Source: Bacteroidia bacterium (lineage in GTDB: Bacteria > Bacteroidota > Bacteroidia > Bacteroidales > CAJPTX01). Taken from it: a stretch of DNA of 14,729 bases. Positions 1 to 8,810 of this stretch are shown in pieces. The stretch's first letter is position 1, and each line of letters opens with the position of its first letter. The notes below the pieces were generated by a model. That model ran no database searches. It was not told the DNA's origin and saw only the letters and a program-made list of their open reading frames with translations. Location: assembly GCA_905373625.1 (NCBI GenBank), contig CAJPTS010000028.1:1-14729 (forward strand). Direction: 5' to 3'. Position numbers and translations under genes: made by a program.

Positions 1-95
1 AAGGGGTGTACACAGAATCAAAGCCCAGTACCTCTTTTTACAGACTCGCTAGTACATATAATAAAATCCATCTCTGAAAAATCACACTACAATTA

Positions 96-123
96 AGAAC
101 GGCATGTACTTACACGCCGTTCT
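96..123 (-). terminator. Putative terminator of the adaptor-permease operon
   Basis: A perfect 8-base inverted repeat (AGAACGGC at 96-103, GCCGTTCT at 116-123) with a 12-base loop lies 21 bases past the stop codon of the last minus-strand gene. Read on the minus strand the stem is followed by TTAATTG, only a weak U-rich tail. Position and stem support termination of the minus-strand operon. The tail is poor, so it could instead be an mRNA 3'-end stabilising hairpin. Nothing else is recognisable in bases 1-95. Confidence 0.5.
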
Positions 124-144
124 CATTTCAGATATTTCTCAATA

Positions 145-1383
145 CTACTCGTCTCGCATAGCAATAGAGGGCGCTGTATGTACTGCCGAGTGTGTTGGCA
201 GACAAATGGCTACAAAAATGAGTAGCGTAATCACTCCGTAGGTAATACCGAATACAAGGGGTACGCGCCAAGAGAAAACACTCCAGTAGCGGTGTAAAAT
301 CTCGTAGTGCTTGAGAAGGTAATAGCTAGGGATGGTAAATATCAATGTCATGTATAGCATAAGCAAACCTTCAAGATTATATAGCCACAACAAGTGACGC
401 GGTGTATCTCCCATAGCAAGACGTAACCCGATTTGGGAGCGGCGTTGCTGTGCACGATACCAGAATGTGCCTACAATGCCGAGGAAAATACAGATAGCCA
501 AAAATACCACATAGAGTAGTCGTATTTTCAGTGCATTGTAATCCTCTTTTTGAAATACTTGCTTGGTTACACTCAGATCTTCAAAGTGTGTCACGTAAAA
601 ATTGTCTACACGGAGTTGATCTTTTAGCTCGGTGAATAGCGCATCAAAACTAATGTCGGCATCTTCCTTAAGACGAAGTGCAAATTCCATCCATTCTACA
701 TACAATCCGATAGACTTTGCAAACTCGTCTTCATAGATGAAAATACTGGGACTAGTGCCCCAGAAATTATCGATACGCATATTTTTACATACTGCACCTA
801 TTTTATAGACGCTAGAGTCGCCCCTCATTACTTCTTTACCTTTAAATGTGTCTGGCGGATTACAATCGAGCATTTTAGCCAAAAGTTCGCCAGCGACGAG
901 TTGCTTATTTTCAAGCGCTTGTTCCATCTCTTCACACGTACTGTTTTCGCTTTCGACACGAAAAACACGAAGAAAAGAAGGTGTTACTGTACGAACAAGC
1001 ACATTCGGTGCAGTAAGTGTATCCAGTGTGAAAGAATACGAGCTGTTACTACCTTGGTAAGGCTGCGAATTCAATGATATACAGGTAGACTCTACAGATG
1101 GATGGGCTTCAATACGTTGTAGCAGTGTATTAACAGCTTTTGCGGTTGAGGCAGAGTCGCTCGGTGCATCGACATAGTCAGGACTCTCAGGTGGAATAAT
1201 ACCGATCCGAATTCGTGCAACGTTGTGAATATCGCACCCCATAGGGCGGCTCACTAGCCAAAGTTCAGAGACCAAGTAATCGACCAGGTAGATGCTACAT
1301 AGTGCGATAATGAGCATTTCTACCCATATCAGGAGGTTATTCCTGCGCTCGTTCCAGAGGATGGTAAATATATGTTTAAGCAT
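145..1383 (-). CDS. MacB/FtsX-type ABC transporter permease (second of a pair)
   Basis: This 412-residue inner-membrane protein has the four-helix layout of MacB-type permeases: one helix near residues 17-37, a large periplasmic domain (about 45-285), then helices near 287-308, 335-357 and 373-394. The cytoplasmic stretch after helix 2, RRSQIGLRLAMGDTPRHLL (314-332), matches the FtsX-domain signature RR-x-E/Q-I-G-x-R-x-A-x-G. In this family two permeases pair with an ATPase and do not form a channel; they transmit ATP-driven motion to a periplasmic adaptor and a TolC-like duct, or extract lipoproteins or lipids. It starts 18 bases after the stop of its partner permease, so the two are almost certainly co-transcribed and probably form a heterodimer. 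The substrate cannot be told from sequence. The periplasmic domain is cysteine-bearing (C50, C101, C150, C174, C199), which could allow disulfides. Confidence 0.88.
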   Translation of the reverse strand: MLKHIFTILWNERRNNLLIWVEMLIIALCSIYLVDYLVSELWLVSRPMGCDIHNVARIRIGIIPPESPDYVDAPSDSASTAKAVNTLLQRIEAHPSVESTCISLNSQPYQGSNSSYSFTLDTLTAPNVLVRTVTPSFLRVFRVESENSTCEEMEQALENKQLVAGELLAKMLDCNPPDTFKGKEVMRGDSSVYKIGAVCKNMRIDNFWGTSPSIFIYEDEFAKSIGLYVEWMEFALRLKEDADISFDALFTELKDQLRVDNFYVTHFEDLSVTKQVFQKEDYNALKIRLLYVVFLAICIFLGIVGTFWYRAQQRRSQIGLRLAMGDTPRHLLWLYNLEGLLMLYMTLIFTIPSYYLLKHYEILHRYWSVFSWRVPLVFGITYGVITLLIFVAICLPTHSAVHTAPSIAMRDE

Positions 1384-1401
1384 GAGCCTATTCTCCTATT
1401 G

Positions 1402-2688
1402 CTATCGTTTGATACTGAGTGAGTAAACAATGTCGCGCCGTGCCATTTGCCAAGCGGGGATGAGCATAGCGCTGGCATTGAGAAAAAATGAAGATAAAAT
1501 TGCGACAAGTAGTACGCGCCACGAGAGTACACTGGAGAGAGGAATAGAAAAAGTGACTCCATTCATCATATCAGTAATAGGACTCTCGAAAAACATTGAT
1601 TGCATACCATACGCAGCAATGACAAGTAGTACAATGCCTAAAATGGCTCCCACTATTGTATAAACAAGGCTTTCTTGGAATACTTGACAAAGTAGCTTAG
1701 AGGTCGTTGCACCAAATGCTTTTCGCACTCCCAATTCTTGTAATCGACGTCGCATACGTGCATGGGAAATGACAATTAGGTTGATGCCTGGAATGAGAAA
1801 GAGTAGAATCAAGGATACATAAAACTCTCTGTTTATTTGTTTCATATCAGGACCAACATTGCTCCATACACGCGCCAGCGATGCACGAAGTTCGTCTGGT
1901 TGATCCATCCTAGAAATATATCTAGGCGCTAGCTCAGCATCGTATCTGCTTAAAACCTCATCTAGCTCTTTGCGTATTTTAGAGAAATCGGAAGCTTTAT
2001 AAGCTAAAATTTCTACTTTGTACGGGCCGCGTAGCTCGCCCGCATGCGCGAAAGATTTAGCTACAGAATAAGGCATCCAAGCATTGGCTGCTACAGCACT
2101 TATAAAGCTGCTTACGGGTTTTACAACTCCTATTACGCGCGTAGGTTTGAAACCGACAAGGAGCTCCTGCCCAACAGCAGGTTCATTGCCGAAGAATGTA
2201 TGCGCTGTAGGTTCGTCTATAATGATTACACGGGTCGCAGATTCCACATCCTCAGAAGTATAGGGGCTTCCACTCACAAAATCGAAATCGTAGACTTGCC
2301 AAAAATTTGCGTCTGTACCAAGAACAAAGCGAGTCAACTCGCGTTTTTCACCCGCACGACGAAATGGATAATCGTCTGGATAACCTTCTGAAATAGAGAC
2401 GCATTCTGCTGTTGTTAATCCTGCAATCCGTTGCGCGAGTTTGAGTCCTACCGAAGAAGAGGAGGTTTGCTCACTCTCTGTGCTCTTTTCTTGCGATTTC
2501 TTGTAAAAAAGCATGCGCGATCGTTTGTAGGCGGGATATATTTCTCCCTCAGGGATCAGACGTTGCGAAGCCACAGTTATCGTTACAAGTCCGATGGCTA
2601 AAGCCGTCCCAAAAATAGATACGAACCCCAACACGGGACTCTCGCGAAGTAAGCGCCAAGCTTGGCGTATGAATCCAGATATTTTCAT
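1402..2688 (-). CDS. MacB/FtsX-type ABC transporter permease (first of a pair)
   Basis: This 428-residue protein begins with a short cytoplasmic helix (ISGFIRQAWRLLRES) and a membrane segment at about 18-40. A periplasmic MacB-like domain (about 41-285) follows, with the typical run NFWQVYDFDFVSG (128-140) and a later TAHTFFG (161-167). Three membrane helices follow near 288-308, 340-362 and 388-411. The FtsX signature RMRRRLQELGVRKAFGAT (311-328) lies after helix 2, as expected. The gene begins 16 bases after the HlyD adaptor gene and is followed after 18 bases by the second permease, so the trio is one transcription unit. Family knowledge gives a role in tripartite efflux or in lipoprotein/lipid trafficking; the cargo is unknown. 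It is clearly a distant paralogue of the next gene in architecture, not a recent duplication. Confidence 0.9.
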   Translation of the reverse strand: MKISGFIRQAWRLLRESPVLGFVSIFGTALAIGLVTITVASQRLIPEGEIYPAYKRSRMLFYKKSQEKSTESEQTSSSSVGLKLAQRIAGLTTAECVSISEGYPDDYPFRRAGEKRELTRFVLGTDANFWQVYDFDFVSGSPYTSEDVESATRVIIIDEPTAHTFFGNEPAVGQELLVGFKPTRVIGVVKPVSSFISAVAANAWMPYSVAKSFAHAGELRGPYKVEILAYKASDFSKIRKELDEVLSRYDAELAPRYISRMDQPDELRASLARVWSNVGPDMKQINREFYVSLILLFLIPGINLIVISHARMRRRLQELGVRKAFGATTSKLLCQVFQESLVYTIVGAILGIVLLVIAAYGMQSMFFESPITDMMNGVTFSIPLSSVLSWRVLLVAILSSFFLNASAMLIPAWQMARRDIVYSLSIKR

Positions 2689-2704
2689 GATATGAGAAGT
2701 TTTC

Positions 2705-3949
2705 TTATCGCAATTTCAATTTCAGATGGTCTTTGTGTGTCTCCATGTCACTCAGCACTACAACCTCACCCTCGTCCAGACCGTCCACTACTTCTATGTA
2801 CTCGTAGCTTGCTTCGCCAAGGGTTACTTTGCGTCGCTCTATTTCGTCTCCTTTGCGAACCCATACGTAGTACGGACCAGCTTTTTTGTAGAATGCCGCA
2901 TGCCCTATACGGAGTACATCGTGTTTCTTGGCAGTTTGCAAGTAGAGCTCCACTTTTAACCCAGAACGAAGTCCTGTTACCACCGAATCAGTAATTTGTA
3001 TGGAACAGTTCAATGTCCCATTCTTTGATGTAGGAGCAATAAGCGTTACTTGTCCGTTTAACCGCTGATTCCCCGCTTTTATAAGTACAGGCGTTCCCGT
3101 AGAGACTCTGCTGGCATACCCGTCTGGAAATTCGCCCTCAATACGAAAATGTGAAAGATCAGATACGGTTGCCACTTGCATCCCTGCCGAGATTTGCGCT
3201 CCCACTTGTGTATTGATGAAGGTAAGAATGCCCGTACGTGGGGCTTTTAGTTTTGCCTCATCGAGCACCTTACCAATCTCGTTGAGGTTTTTTTTCGCAA
3301 TTTGTACCTCCAACTCTTTTACATTGCGCTGTGCTCGTGCAATGCGTTGTTCGTTCGCGATTCTTAGCTTCAGCTGTTCACGCTCCAGTTCGGCCACCTT
3401 GAGGCTCATCTCCACCTGTCGCGTAGTGTTGGCTGTTCCGCTGCCCAAACTATCTAAGCGCAGTGCATTTTTTAACTCTATCCGCTTTTGGTCGATCTGC
3501 ATATCCATGACCTTCAGTTTCATTTGCATGTTGCTGAGATCAGAGGCGTTTTGTGCTTCGCGTTGCTCGCCCTCGAGGATGCGCATTTGTAGCTGGTCTT
3601 TCATCTTTTCGTAGGAGGACTGAGTACTTAATAGATCTAGTTGCAGTAAAGGCGTGCCCGCGGCGACAGAATCCCCTTGCTTGTGGAATATTTGTAAAAG
3701 GCGGGAACTGATAGGCGATACTACGGCTTCTTCTACTGCAGGATGTACAATGCCCGAGGTATTGATCGTTAATTCTATAGGGCCGCGCTCTACCGTTGAA
3801 AATTGTAAAGCATCGGCACGTATACCTTGAGCAAAAAGGTTAACTAATAGGATAATAATCACAACGACAACTGCCGTTACAATAGCTATTTTGAGTAAAA
3901 GTTTACGCCGCTCGCGTAGAAGGGTCTGTTTGGGTATTTCTCTATCCAT
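2705..3949 (-). CDS. HlyD/MacA-type periplasmic adaptor (membrane fusion protein)
   Basis: This 414-residue adaptor would bridge an inner-membrane ABC transporter and an outer-membrane TolC-like channel. A basic N-terminus (RERRKLLLK) precedes one membrane anchor at about 20-39. The split biotinyl-lipoyl domain is visible as VVSPISSRLLQIFHKQGDSV (76-95) and, after the hairpin, as KAPRTGILTFINTQVGAQIS (235-254). Between the halves lies a long charged alpha-helical coiled-coil hairpin (about 108-233) that would contact the TolC tip. Beta-barrel and membrane-proximal domains fill the C-terminal part, with a final VVDGLDEGEVVVLSD typical of RND/MacA adaptors. It is the first gene of the adaptor-permease-permease set, 16 bases ahead of the next gene. 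The 169 bases upstream separate it from the MMPL gene, so it may have its own promoter, although I see no convincing Bacteroidetes -33/-7 pair there. An A8 run (3288-3295 on the plus strand) lies in its coding sequence. Confidence 0.92.
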   Translation of the reverse strand: MDREIPKQTLLRERRKLLLKIAIVTAVVVVIIILLVNLFAQGIRADALQFSTVERGPIELTINTSGIVHPAVEEAVVSPISSRLLQIFHKQGDSVAAGTPLLQLDLLSTQSSYEKMKDQLQMRILEGEQREAQNASDLSNMQMKLKVMDMQIDQKRIELKNALRLDSLGSGTANTTRQVEMSLKVAELEREQLKLRIANEQRIARAQRNVKELEVQIAKKNLNEIGKVLDEAKLKAPRTGILTFINTQVGAQISAGMQVATVSDLSHFRIEGEFPDGYASRVSTGTPVLIKAGNQRLNGQVTLIAPTSKNGTLNCSIQITDSVVTGLRSGLKVELYLQTAKKHDVLRIGHAAFYKKAGPYYVWVRKGDEIERRKVTLGEASYEYIEVVDGLDEGEVVVLSDMETHKDHLKLKLR

Positions 3950-4118
3950 AACTATGTTTATTCGTGCTTGCTATCCGCTCTTTAATACATTAGAGAGATT
4001 TACAAGCCATATTCCAAAAGTGTAAAAAGCTGAAAATCAGGAGAACGATAGTGTTCATTTTCGTACAAAGCGTACGGTATCTCTGTAAGTGTAGCACACT
4101 GGCTAGACACCAATTCGG

Positions 4119-6491
4119 TTAATGCAGCCGTTTCGTCTTAAAAAAACGGACAAATAAGCCAAATACAATCGGGGGAATTATGTAGGTGAGCACTACGACC
4201 GAAGCCATGCCCACAATAGTTATCTCGCCTAAGCCGCGCAAGGCTGGATGACGTGCCACGATGAGACTCCCCATCCCGATAAACATAATGGCGGCGGAAA
4301 AGAAGATACTCCGCTTGTACTGTGCCAAAATGCGACGGTGATGCGTGTACTCGTAAATGAGTCCCTCGGTGATAAAAATGCTGTAGTCATCGCCCTGTCC
4401 GAAAATGAAAGTGGCGAGGATGATGTTGACTAAATTAAAGCGTATACCAAGCAGATGCATCGAGCCCAGTATCCAGAGCCACGAGATGAGCATGGGAAGA
4501 AAAGCAATCACCGCATAGCTGAGTTTGCGGAAAGAGAGCCAGAGGAAGAAAAAGACAATCGCGCCGCATACGAAGCCGATATAATTAAAATTGTCTGCAA
4601 GCGAACGCGCTACTGCCGAATTCATACTCCGAACACTAAATGCATAATTGTGCGCGAGATCAAGTGCATTAAAATGTGCAATCAAACTTTCGGTTGTCGC
4701 AAGAGGTTCGTTTCTTATTACGACAGCCGTATTGCCTACTAATTGATTACTGATGCCAGCTTCTAATAGCGGAGAGAATTCAGACAGTTCAAGAGGGGCA
4801 CTAATAAGGCGGTAGGTTTCAAAGACGGTAGGAGAAAAACCAGCTTCTTCCCACAGGAGCGGCAAGGTCGTTTCAAATATTTCGTGATGACGTGCTACAA
4901 ATTCATTCCAGCGTTTGAGCCGTTCTTGTTGTGTAGTGTGTCCCGTGACCACGAGATCGGGAAAATACTGCAGACAGCGCTCCAATGCGGCATCTGACGT
5001 ACTATCTGTGGTGGTGTAATAGATGCGCGCGGAATCTGTAGATTCTTGTTGCAACTGCGTTAATTCGTTGAGTAGCACCTTCTGTTCAGACGTCAGATAG
5101 TTAATATTACGCACGTCGGTATCAAACTCCGTAAAAAGACTGAAGTAACCGAGTACGATTGTTGCGACGACTAGACCACCAATCAAGAACTTATTACGTG
5201 GGTAATGGGGTATATATTCTTCGTCAGAGCTAGTGTTAAGCGTCGTTGGGATGTTATGCCTCTGTCCCACAAAATGCGGCAGGAAGATCACGACAAACAA
5301 GATGGTACCTACAAGCATGCATGCGGCGAAAAGCCCCAGATCGCGCAATGCTGTAGAATTGAGCGGAATGAGCGCAGCAAAAGCACCAACTGTAGTAACA
5401 TTCCCTATAACAAGAGGTTCTACAATGTCAGCCAAAACACCTCGCGGCGAACCTTTGTGGGTCAGATGTGACAAAAAATGCAACGGATAATTAACTGCTA
5501 TCCCGCTTATAATGGACGCTATGCCTAAAACTATTAATGATACCTCATCGCTGATCCACGCCATGGCCGCCAAGGCGATGAGCCAACCAAATGTGAGCGA
5601 AATAACTATGAAAAAGAGGTAACGCAGACGCCGAAGCATATAGAACAGCAATGGCAGAATTAAAAGCGCCGCAATAGCGAACGCCAGAACACTATCCTGT
5701 TTGATTTGTCTTGCATTATCCACGGAGATGACAGGAGCTCCCGTCAGGTTAATCTGTACGTCGGGGAACGCCGTTTTTACTTGTCCGATGGTTTGTTGTA
5801 TCGAATCAAGTAGAGCAGAATTTTTACTAGTCTCACTAGCCCCATAGGGCGAATGCATTACTGCGAGAGCAAGCTTGTCGTCGGGGGAAAAAACATAACC
5901 TTCATGCAATTCATAACGTGCCGAAGGCATCACTGAAAAAAGACGCGAGAATAGTGGAGAAAAAAGATCTAACGGATCTTGTTCTACACGCTGACTTGTA
6001 AAACTGCTCACGGGGAAAAGGAGCAGCTCCTTATCTCTTTGTATCGAGGTTCGTAACGAGTCAGGGTGCATTTTATGCTCCAACCGTTCATAGTCTGAGT
6101 GTGACAGTAGTAAAGGGGCATGTGTATAAATAAAATCTTGTATTGCTTCAAATTTTTCTACGTCGAGCAAACTGCTTACCGTCCACCCACATGAGCCTGT
6201 TAGCTCCGTAAAATGTTCTATTGCCTCAACTATACGCTGCGGATCTCGTGCCGAAGTGTCTTGTAACTGAAAGAGTATAAATATCCTATCGGCTGCATTT
6301 AGTTGCTGGTATACCGAGACCGATAATTGGTAATTCGGATCGCGAGGTAAAAAATCTGCGATATCCTCTCGGAAGTTCAAACGGAGTAAGGAGAGTAGTG
6401 CGACTAAGAGAAGAAAAAGTAATAATGCCCAACGAATGCGGACGTGCGTGCACAGATAATCATAGGTGCGTAACAAAAAGCGCGTCAACAT
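4119..6491 (-). CDS. MMPL/RND-superfamily lipid-type exporter
   Basis: This 790-residue integral membrane protein has the twofold RND/MMPL plan. Each half is one helix, a large periplasmic domain and five clustered helices: helix 1 about 19-38, periplasmic 40-265, helices 2-6 about 266-408; helix 7 about 434-453, periplasmic 455-633, helices 8-12 about 635-783. It ends with a short basic tail. Such proteins use the proton gradient to export lipids, glycolipids or polyketide-like pigments and occur in aryl-polyene and dialkylresorcinol clusters of Gram-negative bacteria. The helix-4 motif reads SGIAVNYPLHF (N334-Y335), while the equivalent helix-10 motif reads FGQGDDYSIF (D701-D702-Y703). The proton-relay Asp-Tyr pair is therefore intact only in the second half. 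The gene starts 30 bases after the ligase gene, so it is probably the last gene of that operon; 169 bases separate it from the adaptor gene. Confidence 0.9.
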   Translation of the reverse strand: MLTRFLLRTYDYLCTHVRIRWALLLFLLLVALLSLLRLNFREDIADFLPRDPNYQLSVSVYQQLNAADRIFILFQLQDTSARDPQRIVEAIEHFTELTGSCGWTVSSLLDVEKFEAIQDFIYTHAPLLLSHSDYERLEHKMHPDSLRTSIQRDKELLLFPVSSFTSQRVEQDPLDLFSPLFSRLFSVMPSARYELHEGYVFSPDDKLALAVMHSPYGASETSKNSALLDSIQQTIGQVKTAFPDVQINLTGAPVISVDNARQIKQDSVLAFAIAALLILPLLFYMLRRLRYLFFIVISLTFGWLIALAAMAWISDEVSLIVLGIASIISGIAVNYPLHFLSHLTHKGSPRGVLADIVEPLVIGNVTTVGAFAALIPLNSTALRDLGLFAACMLVGTILFVVIFLPHFVGQRHNIPTTLNTSSDEEYIPHYPRNKFLIGGLVVATIVLGYFSLFTEFDTDVRNINYLTSEQKVLLNELTQLQQESTDSARIYYTTTDSTSDAALERCLQYFPDLVVTGHTTQQERLKRWNEFVARHHEIFETTLPLLWEEAGFSPTVFETYRLISAPLELSEFSPLLEAGISNQLVGNTAVVIRNEPLATTESLIAHFNALDLAHNYAFSVRSMNSAVARSLADNFNYIGFVCGAIVFFFLWLSFRKLSYAVIAFLPMLISWLWILGSMHLLGIRFNLVNIILATFIFGQGDDYSIFITEGLIYEYTHHRRILAQYKRSIFFSAAIMFIGMGSLIVARHPALRGLGEITIVGMASVVVLTYIIPPIVFGLFVRFFKTKRLH

Positions 6492-6521
6492 GCTAGTGCT
6501 ATATTACAAAACATGAGCCCA

Positions 6522-7853
6522 TTAAGCTTGCATATTGCGCTCATCGATGAATTTTATAGGCTTTCTACTCTTGGCAGGGAAGTTTATAATTCGGATCTCG
6601 TCCTGCGTACAAATTTCAATGATGGGGGCTACACGAATACGCGATCTGAAGCTGTCTTTCAACGATTTTATGAACTCCTCGCGTTGCCCTTCGTCACAAG
6701 GCGGTTCTTTTAAGCCTATTTTTACTACAACTTCGTCCGTTCCTGCTTCCGTGAGTCGCACAACGACCACGTAGTTTTCCACGTATGGTGTATTGTCTAA
6801 CACGTCGTTAAGGGCAGGCGGATAAAGGGTTGTCCCCTTGAGTTTTATCATATTGTTTTTACGACCCACGAGAGGTGACAGTCTGTAGCTCCACCGACCG
6901 CACGCACACTGCTCTGTATGCATAGAAGCTATGTCGCCCGTGCGGAAGCGCAATAAGGGCATGGCTTCTACGCCCAGTGTCGTGACCACTACTTCACCAG
7001 GCTCTCCTACAGGGACAGGGTGATTATTCTCGTCAACGATTTCCACGATTATGAGCTCGGGATGTACATGTCCTCCAAGCCCATACGGACACTCGGAGAA
7101 GGTGGCTGACATCTCCGTGCTCGAATACGTGGCTAAGAGCTCTAGTTCAGGCCACCTCTCGTGTATACGACGCCCGAGCATATTGAGTGTAAAATCTTGA
7201 TTACGAAGTCCTTCTCCGATTCCTATTATTCGTTTTACAGATGATGCACGGTGGTTTATGTTATGCTCCTGTGCGTATTCCATTAGACGGAGGATGAAAG
7301 ACGGTACACACATCAAGGTGTCAGGGCGCATGCGTTCAATAGTATCCCACTGTAATTCGGGGATTCCATTCCCCACGCGAATGATACTCGCTCCGAGTTT
7401 CCGAATACCGAGGAAGTAAGCTAAGCCTGCCATGAAGCGCTTGTCTAACGTTGTCATGAGCTGCACGACGTTACCTGGCTTAAGCCCTGCACAGGCAAAA
7501 GATTTCGCCTCGTTCAGAGCTAAGCGGTCAAGGTCGGCATCACTACAACCAAAAGTGACGGGAGCGCCGAGTGTACCCGAAGTGGTGATGTAATCTACGA
7601 TCTTCTCTTTAGGCACGCAGCGGAAGTCTTCATTAAAGAGTTGCAAATCTTTTTTTTCGGTAAAAGGGAGCTGCTGCAAATCTTCTATGGTTTGAATAGC
7701 GCTCAGGTTGATATGATGCTCGGCAAATAAGCGTTGGTAAAAGCGCGAATGCGTCTGCAAGTAAGTAAGCTGTTTACGAAGTAACGACTCCTGAAAGAGC
7801 TTGATTTGTTCGGGCGACTGGAATTCTATATCGCGATCGTTAATTACTCCCAT
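6522..7853 (-). CDS. PaaK-like AMP-forming acyl/aryl-CoA (or carrier) ligase
   Basis: This 443-residue soluble enzyme matches the phenylacetate-CoA ligase / coenzyme F390 synthetase branch of the adenylate-forming superfamily in length and motifs. Visible are the phosphate loop TTSGTLGAP (90-98), the adenine-site YSSTE (243-247), RFRTGD (302-307) with the ribose-binding Asp, and the hinge region GRKNNMIKLKGTTLYP (330-345). A C-terminal basic KSRKPIKFID stretch (428-437) could supply the catalytic lysine. Cys255, His262, Cys316 and Cys318 form a pattern like the metal site of PaaK relatives. Such enzymes adenylate a carboxylic acid and pass it to CoA or a carrier protein. The acid is unknown here. 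Position between the exported hydrolase (23-base gap) and the MMPL exporter (30-base gap) suggests it activates a building block or tail of an exported envelope compound rather than feeding phenylacetate catabolism, since no paa genes are present. An A8 run (7650-7657) lies in the coding sequence. Confidence 0.88.
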   Translation of the reverse strand: MGVINDRDIEFQSPEQIKLFQESLLRKQLTYLQTHSRFYQRLFAEHHINLSAIQTIEDLQQLPFTEKKDLQLFNEDFRCVPKEKIVDYITTSGTLGAPVTFGCSDADLDRLALNEAKSFACAGLKPGNVVQLMTTLDKRFMAGLAYFLGIRKLGASIIRVGNGIPELQWDTIERMRPDTLMCVPSFILRLMEYAQEHNINHRASSVKRIIGIGEGLRNQDFTLNMLGRRIHERWPELELLATYSSTEMSATFSECPYGLGGHVHPELIIVEIVDENNHPVPVGEPGEVVVTTLGVEAMPLLRFRTGDIASMHTEQCACGRWSYRLSPLVGRKNNMIKLKGTTLYPPALNDVLDNTPYVENYVVVVRLTEAGTDEVVVKIGLKEPPCDEGQREEFIKSLKDSFRSRIRVAPIIEICTQDEIRIINFPAKSRKPIKFIDERNMQA

Positions 7854-7876
7854 CTTTGCTTTATTGAAAACGTGCG

Positions 7877-8806
7877 TTAATACGCTTGCGACTCACCAAC
7901 GCAGCATTTCTCTTGCTCTTGTTCCCACGCATGTAACCAATGCAAGAACTCATTTTTCCACTGCCGTGCCTCAAGTGTCCCTTTCTTATTACTTGCGCCG
8001 AAGCCGTGTCCGCCCGTTTGGTACTGTATGTACCTATGTTGTACCCCCTGCGCCGTTAGAGCCGAATCGAGCAACTCGCTGTTTTGATATTTCACCGTAG
8101 GGTCGTTTTTACAGTTGACAATAAAAATGGGAGGACAATCCGCCTGTACGTGGCGCTCCAAGGATAACGAGTCTTGCATCTGCACCTGATACTGAGGTAA
8201 TTCTCCCAAAATTCCTTTACGCGATCTTTTGTGCGCAAAGCGCTTGTCATGGAAAGTAACTACGGGATAAATTGCAGCAGCAAAGTTGGGTCGCACATCT
8301 ACCGTGGGAGGTAATGCGAGGTGTGTAAGGAAGTTCGTCTTACCGTAGATAGCAGCCATAGCAGCTAGGTGTCCGCCCGCAGAAAAGCCCATAACACCTA
8401 CTCGGTCGGGATCTATACCCCAGTTCTCGGCTCGCTCGCGAACGAGTTGGATGGCGCGTTGTACATCTTGAATCATATCGGGGTGACGATTCCCGCGCCA
8501 GAGTACACGGTAGTGCGACCAATAGGCAAAGATTCCCGCAACGCGGTAGTGTAATACAAATGCTGCGATTCCGTTGGCTTTTAGCCATTCGCCGACTTTG
8601 CGTCCCTCGTTTTCTTTATCTAACCAGTGGTAACTGCCGCCAGGACAAATGATGATGGCAGTCTTTGCCTCTCCGTGCGGAGGAATATAGGCTTCCATGG
8701 TTACACTGTTGGATCCCGTGTTGGTACCCTCCCAAATGCGAAAAGTTTGTGCGCCCGAGGGTATCGCCCAGATTAACATCGCGGCAAATAATACAATACG
8801 CCCCAC
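7877..8806 (-). CDS. Exported alpha/beta hydrolase (esterase-like), GTG start
   Basis: The protein is an alpha/beta-hydrolase of the exported acetylesterase-like type common in Bacteroidetes. From the GTG at 8806 it has 309 residues. A signal peptide MGRIVLFAAMLIWAIPSGA precedes a likely signal-peptidase I cut before QTF, so it acts in the periplasm or outside. The oxyanion motif CPGGSYHW is at 54-61, the nucleophile elbow GFSAGG puts the serine at 142, and Asp235 (CKNDPT) with His267 (GGHGFG) complete the triad. An upstream ATG at 8893 would extend it by 29 charged residues, overlap the oxidoreductase gene by 83 bases and bury the signal peptide. I reject it for the GTG four bases after the preceding stop. 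The substrate is unknown: it could deacylate a lipid or a sugar ester. Co-transcription with the ligase and MMPL genes hints at trimming of the exported product. Confidence 0.87.
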   Translation of the reverse strand: MGRIVLFAAMLIWAIPSGAQTFRIWEGTNTGSNSVTMEAYIPPHGEAKTAIIICPGGSYHWLDKENEGRKVGEWLKANGIAAFVLHYRVAGIFAYWSHYRVLWRGNRHPDMIQDVQRAIQLVRERAENWGIDPDRVGVMGFSAGGHLAAMAAIYGKTNFLTHLALPPTVDVRPNFAAAIYPVVTFHDKRFAHKRSRKGILGELPQYQVQMQDSLSLERHVQADCPPIFIVNCKNDPTVKYQNSELLDSALTAQGVQHRYIQYQTGGHGFGASNKKGTLEARQWKNEFLHWLHAWEQEQEKCCVGESQAY

Positions 8807-8810
8807 GATC

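Noticed and set aside
22..31. The 10-mer AGCCCAGTAC occurs both near the left edge and at the very right end (14720-14729)
   Set aside because: Ten bases of identity in different contexts, one of them coding, is compatible with chance. No longer repeat or attachment-site structure surrounds it.
2044..2391. 115-codon plus-strand frame
   Set aside because: It is antisense to the well-supported permease gene and its product has no recognisable motif.
3288..3295. A8 run in the adaptor gene as a slippage switch (similar run at 7650-7657 in the ligase gene)
   Set aside because: Eight A residues arise from ordinary Lys codons (AAA AAA) in moderately AT-rich genes and lie well inside the genes. The evidence is much weaker than for the G tracts.
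4062..4100. Two small stem-loops (CGTAC/GTACG at 4062-4076 and AGTGT/ACACT at 4088-4100) between the MMPL and adaptor genes
   Set aside because: Five-base stems without a T-tract on the minus strand are too weak to call a terminator.
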